Of a stretch of DNA of 64,000 bases, positions 58,248 through 64,000 are shown in pieces. Source of the stretch: Paragonimus westermani (lineage: Eukaryota; Platyhelminthes; Trematoda; Plagiorchiida; Troglotrematidae); NCBI GenBank assembly GCA_008508345.1, contig QNGE01000110.1:173913-237912 (forward strand), read 5' to 3'. The notes beneath the pieces were generated by a model. It was not told the origin of the DNA, searched no databases, and saw only the letters and a program-made list of their open reading frames with translations. The translations under genes and the position numbers were made by a program. The stretch's first letter is position 1, and every line of letters begins with the position of its first letter.

Positions 58248-58775
58248 ATGGAGTATGTCATTCAACCAGTGAAGACTGTATTTCCACTATCCCGACTAGT
58301 AGACGCGAACTTGCACATTTCCCAGATACAGGCCGATGGACTGCTGCGTCTTCCTCATAAATGAGCCAGTTATCTGAATCACACCTTGAAACTGATTGCA
58401 TAAACGCATTGTAAACTCTGCTACAATCCACAAGTGGACGTCTTTGTGACACCATAAGTTTCATTGTTCCCGCAGACTTCTCGCCAACAATGCTACAGGC
58501 TGACGAGATAAAACTAACCAGGAAGTGAAGTGATCGACGGTCTCAAACGGCCTGACAGCAATAAGAGGGACGGAGTCAGTGCCCAGCCAATCCTACAATA
58601 ACACCCTGTGCTTTTGAGGTGAATAGTGAATATCATACAGACTAACCATCTCATTCAGTCTAACTGATATTTTACCGAAGGCCAGTGCAATTACGATTCA
58701 GAAAAAAACACAACCCAGCTACTCCCCAATAAAAATGTCTTCCCTATTTCTTTGGGTCGTTCTGAAAAACAAGTC
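58248..58775. other. Stretch with possible LINE linker remains
   Basis: A minus-strand ORF at 58258-58464 may be the linker part of the LINE whose endonuclease lies at 58776-59310, judging by strand and order only. No motif is decisive. Confidence 0.3.
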
Positions 58776-59310
58776 TCACAGTTCTTTGCTACAGTTGTCT
58801 TTGTCATACTGAGAATGAGAGGAGATCAGTCGATCTCCACTATCAGTCCGTCGCTCACAGTCAATGAACGTACTACCCAACTGGGTCGCTTCTGAGACAA
58901 AACGACCAAGTTGAGCGTTCAAACCACCACAAGCGCAGCAATGTCTGAATGCACCAATTGTCTTAGACGAGTCAAAAGAGCCTCTAAAAAGGGGCTCCTG
59001 AAAGCACCCGAACTTTCGTTTGTCGAGGCGAATGCAGATATAACAAATAAGCATCCTTCTAGTTTGTGTCGAGAGACTGACTGAAACGCTAATTCCGACA
59101 GCAGATAAGCGCCTATTCGCAGGTATCCAGTTGGGCAGATTGCACTGCTTTAGAGCTCATTACAATCTCCATTTTAGCTTGAACGCGAGATTCAGCTACA
59201 CCGTTAGCAGAGACCCTGGGATAGATCCGCTCACCCGCGGCACCATCTAAGGTGGAATTTAAGCGAAGTGTAATGTTGGAAACGTAAAGACGCGTACCGG
59301 AAAACAGCAA
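58776..59310 (-). pseudogene. Decayed LINE endonuclease fragment
   Basis: Minus-strand frames contain GGLNAQLGRFVSEATQLGS followed by RRTDSGDRLIS near 58850-58940. This matches the endonuclease consensus GDFNAQLGR...DNGDRLL, with the catalytic-site GD replaced by GG. Upstream at 59113-59310 is EIVMSSKAVQS, corresponding to the GVGI-LS-RAE block of the same domain. Order and strand agree. A single LINE copy lost most of its RT here. Confidence 0.65.
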
Positions 59311-61320
59311 ACATCCAGTTCCAGACGCGAGTGTTCGCCAGAGTAGCCCGATGACCTATATGTTGGAGAGCGCAAAAACGAAAGGCGCTAACACTTCCGG
59401 TTGACTTGGTTTGAAAAGACGGTACTTAGAAGTGGAGGATGAAGAAAGTGAAAATGAGTGAACCGGCCTGTCATGGCAAAGATAACTCTTAATTAACGCC
59501 AAAATACTTCGTCCCGCAAGCTGCCACACTCTGCCAAGCCTATGAAAACCGTGTTCAATAAAATCATGCCAGCGTTACGATGCATTTCAGCCTTCTCTAG
59601 TGTCGATGACGGCGTACGCTTGCATTACATGGTGCACTACAGAGCCCACTGAGAGTTAAATATTCTTGCACAGAGTATGTGTAGTGTTCGGAATGGATAA
59701 AAATAAATTAACACTTCGTACGTTAACCCCTTCAAGACGAGCCGAAAGATACCCTTTAATAAAGCAAAATATATACGCAGGATAATTGAAAAAGTGCCCG
59801 GTAGTGCTGAAAAAATACATCACAGGAGTGAGCTGCATCCGAATATAACGGAATACAATGCATAACTTACTGTGCAGAGGATTTCATCAGACTGTTAGAA
59901 TCAATGTACATCCACTTTAAGTTTACACCAATATAAATGACTTCAGGCCCTTTGAAAAACTTACTACGCTCATAGATTACGGCAATGTGACTAGAGCCGA
60001 AGTCGTCAACGATGAAAACGTCTGGCAAGCCACTATGATGCGACACATACTGGACGGTCAAGTTGAGATTTATCGAAAATTGTCAATATTGCCGAGAGAA
60101 TTCGACGTTCGCGAATAACATGTTTTGATAAACAAGTGGTCCTAAGCGTCTCCATGGAAACGGTATGCACAAAACGACTATTGCCGAAGAGAGTAGGCAC
60201 CGTGTGTGCGTATGCATGCTACCGGTCATACTGTGGGTTAGCTAAGTACACTTTCGGTACCCTTGTGCACACCGCGGCGACAGCAAACTGGCATGAGGAT
60301 TCAGTCCGAGCTTCACATGTGTATTTCCTGTGATTATTTGAATTGTTGTGCGTAACAGAACGTGGGATTGCGATTCACATGACAACACGTAATGCATCAT
60401 TTATCCAATTTCCACTCTGCTCTGCATGTATTATGACAAGAGTTTGTCAAACGTGATTGTGGTTGGTCTTTATCAACTGTAAACAAAGTTAGAAGTGCAA
60501 CAAAAAAAGACGTGCCTAAGCCCAATTTAACATGGATAGTGTAAGCGTACGACCGCGTATGGTCAAGACTGGATGTCGGGAGAAGTTCGTTAGTTTAGTC
60601 AAAATGTTGCAAGAAAGTATCGTCTGACTAGTCCTCTGATGACTTTGACATAGTTACATGCGTGAAGCAAGGATGCATCCTAGTCCCAAAGTCCATTCAT
60701 TTACACTGGTTTCGTTCAAGTGGTTTAACATCACCTTTTTGGACAAGGATGACTGCCCGAAAATAATGGCCGTAACATCAAAGTGGTTTGCTAACGTCCC
60801 GGAAAATATCACCAAATTTCTCTTGGAATCTCAGACCAGAAATATTCAAGTCCGAATACGATTGATAAACTGTCGGTTGGCCCAAATCCTTTTAAGTGTA
60901 GTGTGCATGACTGTATGATTAATTCCAGTGACTGAGTTCGGCAACCCATATTGTAGTTAAGGGTTAAAATAATTGTTTCTTGGGGAGGAGTGGCGGACCT
61001 AAAACTCAATTTGTATCAACCTTTTTCTGCTTCATTAAACGTCCTTGTTCTTCAAATCAACGCAAATCAACGCAGACACATGCGGCACAATTTTTAGTTG
61101 AAAGTGCCAAGTGGAAGTGATATGCAGTATTCAATGTGATATCTGTTGCCTATGGACTTATCGGAAACACAGTAAGCTCAGAAAACACATTTAAGGAAGA
61201 AGCGAACTAAAACTGAGTTTACCCGGATTGCTGCCATTTGGCAGAAGACCACGTCTCTGTGTGGATAAGCATGCATGATAGAAAGTGTTCAATCGATGCA
61301 TGAGTAATTAGACAGATACA
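59311..61320. other. Gene-poor stretch with weak candidate exons
   Basis: A minus-strand frame at 59867-60061 ends near a GTAAGT and reads LPDVFIVDDFGSSHIAVIYE, which looks protein-like. A related DVFI-D pattern near 57790 suggests retroelement origin. Plus-strand ORFs at 60136-60333 and 60658-60918 show nothing recognisable. Confidence 0.35.
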
Positions 61321-61567
61321 AGAGCAAATTAAACAACTGAAAGAAACGGTAACCATGGTGGGGTGTAGTAGAGCTCACTTAGACTTTGTGAGGGTGAAAT
61401 ACGAGCTACTAGCAAAGAGGAACAGAAATGTGGTAATATATGGTTTTTCTGAGCGCTCCTCCAGTATGTCACACGTGAACGGAAAAGCTCATGAGTTCTT
61501 TGCAGCGACAGTTGTTAGGAATACCTGTCTGCCCCGGAGATTAAGCAGAGGAAAGTTCACCGGGTAG
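61321..61567 (+). pseudogene. Possible LINE ORF1-like fragment
   Basis: The frame reads EQIKQLKETV (coiled-coil-like), then LDFVRVKYELLAKRNRNVV followed by IYGFSE. The R-N-VVIYG-E pattern resembles the ORF1 proteins of CR1-like LINEs and endonuclease-RT elements (typically NVVIYGLPE). The frame stops at 61565 and downstream frames are broken. It could instead be a chance frame. No second copy in the window helps to decide. Confidence 0.3.
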
Positions 61568-62080
61568 GGCAACAGAAGTACTGTTGTGTAACAGGCAATT
61601 TCGTTTGAGCAGTATAGCGCGTACATTCGGGGACTAAGGAGCAGGTCTCAGCAGCAAGAAGACGGGGGAACAGAAGCGATTACTGGAATAGGGCGTACAC
61701 ATTAAGAGGGATGTGTCACCAAGGTGAATGACAATGTACTGCTGCCTAATGTGTGTGTGTAAACGTCAGCTATGCAAGTGAGTATACGCGTTCGATTTCC
61801 TTTTTTAACACAACCTGTATGGGATTTCATGCAGTAAACGACTTCACAGGCAAAGGGTCTTTTGGTGAACAGTCTGTTTTCGGCTATTCATTATCGGGTC
61901 AATTACCTTACATTTGAAGTCATCGTGTTTGCTGCCAAAATTTACAACTTCAGTTTGATGGGTGAGGATACCGTCAGAACGATGGCGTTGCGATGGGGTC
62001 ACCGTTAAGCTCACTGGTGGCAGACACCTCCATGACAGTGTTAGAAACAACTATGCTTCGTGGGAGTATTGACTATAGCA
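61568..62080. other. Non-coding stretch
   Basis: Short broken frames only, possibly the decayed continuation of the ORF1-like fragment. Nothing else recognised. Confidence 0.35.
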
Positions 62081-62444
62081 CTGAAATGAGGAGAATAAAT
62101 TTAATCAAAATCAGCAGAGTGAAAGATATATATATATACATATATGCTCATATGACGTGAAACTATTGGCTCCCTCCTTAGGGACCCCTTCCTGGTGAGG
62201 GCTCAATGTGGACGCCCGGTTGATGTCCTTTATAGGTCGGGGGTTCAGCATTGCATCTTCAGTGGGAACTTCCATGTGCTCAGATCTGAAGGTTTTCAGC
62301 CACTGGCGTCATTAACTCCTCTCTATCTGTCGCTGGGATGAAGACATCCTCGTTCTACAGCCTCAACACTACTGGTTTCAGTCAGATTGCTTGTCTCTTC
62401 TTTCACTCTGCTGATTTTGATTAAATTTATTCTCCTCATTTCAG
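62081..62444. mobile_element. Foldback/MITE-like element, perfect 46-bp TIRs
   Basis: CTGAAATGAGGAGAATAAAT begins the left arm (62081-62126), and the right arm (62399-62444) is its exact 46-base reverse complement, ending ATTCTCCTCATTTCAG. The 272-bp interior holds a short TA/CATA run and no ORF. No clear target duplication is seen (AGCA on the left, ATCC on the right). Long perfect TIRs without a transposase fit a non-autonomous DNA transposon. An inverted duplication by another route is possible. Confidence 0.8.
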
Positions 62445-63112
62445 ATCCCCGGGCTGATGTCTCAGCAGGTGCGGGATGTGGTATGACGGTTTTAACAGAA
62501 GCTACATTCCGTTCTTAGCACAGGCCTTTATCCACTAGCTCGGAACCTTTCATTGTGGGTTTAACAGGAGATTGTATGGTCCAGTATTAAACGCAGTCGT
62601 TGGTGTCATTAATTCACATCCAGAAAACATTGGCTTTCCACCTTGAATTCTTCTTACTCCCTAAAGTCAGGAACGTCAGTAAGCAACGCGATGGCCCTGT
62701 TGACTACTTTCACACCCGACAGTAGTACCTGCTCAGTTGTTTCTGAAATCCAGTCAGAAGTGGCGTGGCTTTCTTGTGCCCTTCTGCGTCCTGGTATTGT
62801 TGTGATCACAAAATTAATTGGTCACATAATCCCGTCACCCTGTTGTGAATCGGAGGATAATTAGGTGATAAAATAGACCTTCGTAGTGCCAAGTGGGTAG
62901 CGGGGTGTCACGGTAAACATAGGGCCTGAGCAAGTTTCTTCTGAGCGCAAGGATGTGAATTGCGCAACGGAATTTCAGTCACTTCCGCGGTGGCCAGAAT
63001 ACGAAGTTTGACTTTTCTAGATTGACGACTAGGCAAGCGGCAAATTAGCTGGAAATCCACTTTCAATGAGACTTCTTGTCCTGAGTCAAAAAGGTGCGTT
63101 AGAATTGCACTC
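62445..63112. other. Non-coding stretch
   Basis: ORFs at 62643-62864 (plus) and 62908-63174 (minus) show no domain. The minus ORF runs through the TA microsatellite (a YIYIYIY run) and is not credible. Confidence 0.4.

Positions 63113-63137
<25 letters not shown>
63113..63137. repeat. AT dinucleotide microsatellite (25 bp)
   Basis: Twelve and a half AT units without interruption, just upstream of the LINE 3' end at 63162. Confidence 0.95.
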
Positions 63138-63143
<6 letters not shown>

Positions 63144-63161
63144 TGCTGGCCACATGGGGTA

Positions 63162-63655
63162 GCAAACGTGTCACAGTATGAGAGGAAAAATGGTAATGTT
63201 TAAGATAAAGAAGAAAAAGTGCAGAGGGATAAAGAATAAAAAATTACGACGCACGCGGATTCTTAAAACGAGCACAACTCATTTCCATTAGTCGCCATAT
63301 CAGACAGCGTCCTCAACCAAAGGTGTTCAACGTCTTTCGGACCCCTGACAGAAAGCCGGGAGCGCCTTACTGAAGCAAGCTTCAGAGCGAGCGCTTTCAT
63401 ACCCCGAACTCAATTTATGCGCTGAACACCAGGCTGCTACTTCTAGCCTAACCCACCACTCACAAACAAAGCTCGGTGTGGCGAGCGGTGAGTTGGCATT
63501 CGTAAATGTTTTCAAACCAGTGAAACCTGAGAGACGAGATCAGTATGCTCGAGAGTCGACAGAGCTTATCATTCTGGACGACACGTCGGTGAAATTCGCC
63601 ATTGCTGACAAGATGTTCCCATTTAGACACCGAAGGTGGAAAACTGACACTGCAT
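63162..63655 (-). mobile_element. 5'-truncated LINE 3' end, inverted copy
   Basis: On the minus strand it begins around VSKWEHLVSNGEFHRRVVQN (LINE C-terminal domain) and runs through ENIYECQLTARHTELCL to the terminal GACACGTTTGC. It is nearly identical to 55904-56333 and lies in the opposite orientation 7 kb away. It keeps a 19-base segment that the other copy lost. Truncation at about 63655 is typical of incomplete reverse transcription. Confidence 0.85.
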
Positions 63656-63657
63656 GA

Positions 63658-64000
63658 ATATCCTTCGCGCGAACGGATCAGGATTGCCTTTACGATCAAG
63701 TCAGTAAAATACGCACCGTTACAACTGGAATTAAATTCCACTACCACAGTAGTGATAGCGTGGATAAAATAAGGAACAAAAGCGAATCATACGTCCAATG
63801 GGACAGAGGGGACGGCCATGAGCCGGCGGAGGTAGATCAGCAACGGAAAGACAGTGCTACTCCGTCTGAAACAAGTGTTGATAAGCTTGCCACCAACACA
63901 CCTGGTACAAGCAAGCGTAAACCAAGCACAATCGGGAAAAACGTCGTAACTTGTAAATCTGATGAGCCTATCAACAAGAGATCTAACTTACGTGTCCAAC
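63658..64000 (+). CDS. Open frame running off the window, unrecognised
   Basis: A plus-strand frame is open for 114 codons to the right edge. It is hydrophilic and Ser/Thr/Lys/Asp-rich (EPAEVDQQRKDSATPSE, then PGTSKRKPSTIGKN), like a disordered region of a nuclear or scaffold protein. No start or acceptor was fixed, and the left boundary coincides with the LINE end. It may be an exon, or continue into another element outside the window. Confidence 0.4.
   Translation, partial: MSFARTDQDCLYDQVSKIRTVTTGIKFHYHSSDSVDKIRNKSESYVQWDRGDGHEPAEVDQQRKDSATPSETSVDKLATNTPGTSKRKPSTIGKNVVTCKSDEPINKRSNLRVQ

Noticed and set aside
58776..59054. Host gene with Cys-rich start
   Set aside because: The NAQLGR and SGDRL blocks identify it as LINE endonuclease debris.
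62908..63174. 88-codon minus-strand ORF
   Set aside because: Includes translation of the AT microsatellite. No domain.
1..64000. CRISPR arrays, operons, prokaryotic promoters or origins
   Set aside because: No regularly spaced repeats, no ribosome-binding-site-led gene strings. Introns, SINEs and LINEs show the DNA is eukaryotic.

Overview
The window is eukaryotic, repeat-rich DNA of roughly 40% GC. It is most likely from a flatworm, probably a digenean trematode. Four observations support this. A tRNA-headed SINE family carries a type I hammerhead ribozyme, an arrangement known from the schistosome Sm-alpha family. Several decayed non-LTR retrotransposons encode APE-type endonuclease plus reverse transcriptase of the kind abundant in flatworms. 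LTRs resemble trematode Gypsy elements. One recognisable gene has two introns of only 43 and 44 bp at its 5' end, a habit described in trematodes. The species cannot be named from the sequence.

Layout. From 1 to 17.4 kb is gene-poor, with only weak candidate exons. 17.42-17.96 kb holds a head-to-head pair of hammerhead SINEs. 20.0-20.9 kb has two adjacent minus-strand ORFs that look coding. 21.6-23.7 kb is a LINE with a C2H2 finger, split by a solo LTR with a 5-bp target duplication. 29.28-29.70 kb is a second SINE pair, inverted relative to the first, containing the best-preserved ribozyme. 33.6-34.6 kb is a possible two-exon gene. 34.6-35.3 kb has tandem duplications and a Penelope-type hammerhead-like motif. 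SINE copies or relics lie at 38.7, 43.9 and 46.8 kb, and a second LTR lies at 39.7-40.1 kb. A convincing but unrecognised exon lies at 44.9-45.2 kb on the minus strand.

45.95-49.1 kb is a minus-strand LINE, interrupted by a SINE fragment, that probably sits in an intron of a Vps55/LEPROT-family gene (49.48-49.84 kb, minus). About 450 bp upstream of that gene a divergent unrecognised gene starts on the plus strand (50.3-51.1 kb). 51.7-56.3 kb is a plus-strand LINE with another LINE fragment nested inside it. 58-59.3 kb holds a 50-bp LINE tail with a perfect target duplication and LINE endonuclease remains. 62.08-62.44 kb is a 364-bp element with perfect 46-bp terminal inverted repeats. 63.16-63.65 kb is an inverted copy of the 3' end of the 51.7-56.3 kb LINE. 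An open frame runs off the right edge.

How it works together. The only host function that can be named is endosomal membrane traffic (Vps55). The rest is a record of retrotransposition. LINEs with ATG-repeat tails leave short target duplications, and the SINEs probably borrow LINE machinery. At two of the SINE copies, 5' junctions fall at or within two or three bases of the predicted ribozyme cleavage site, suggesting that self-cleaved SINE RNA was reverse transcribed. No bacterial-type operons, CRISPR arrays or rRNA genes were seen.
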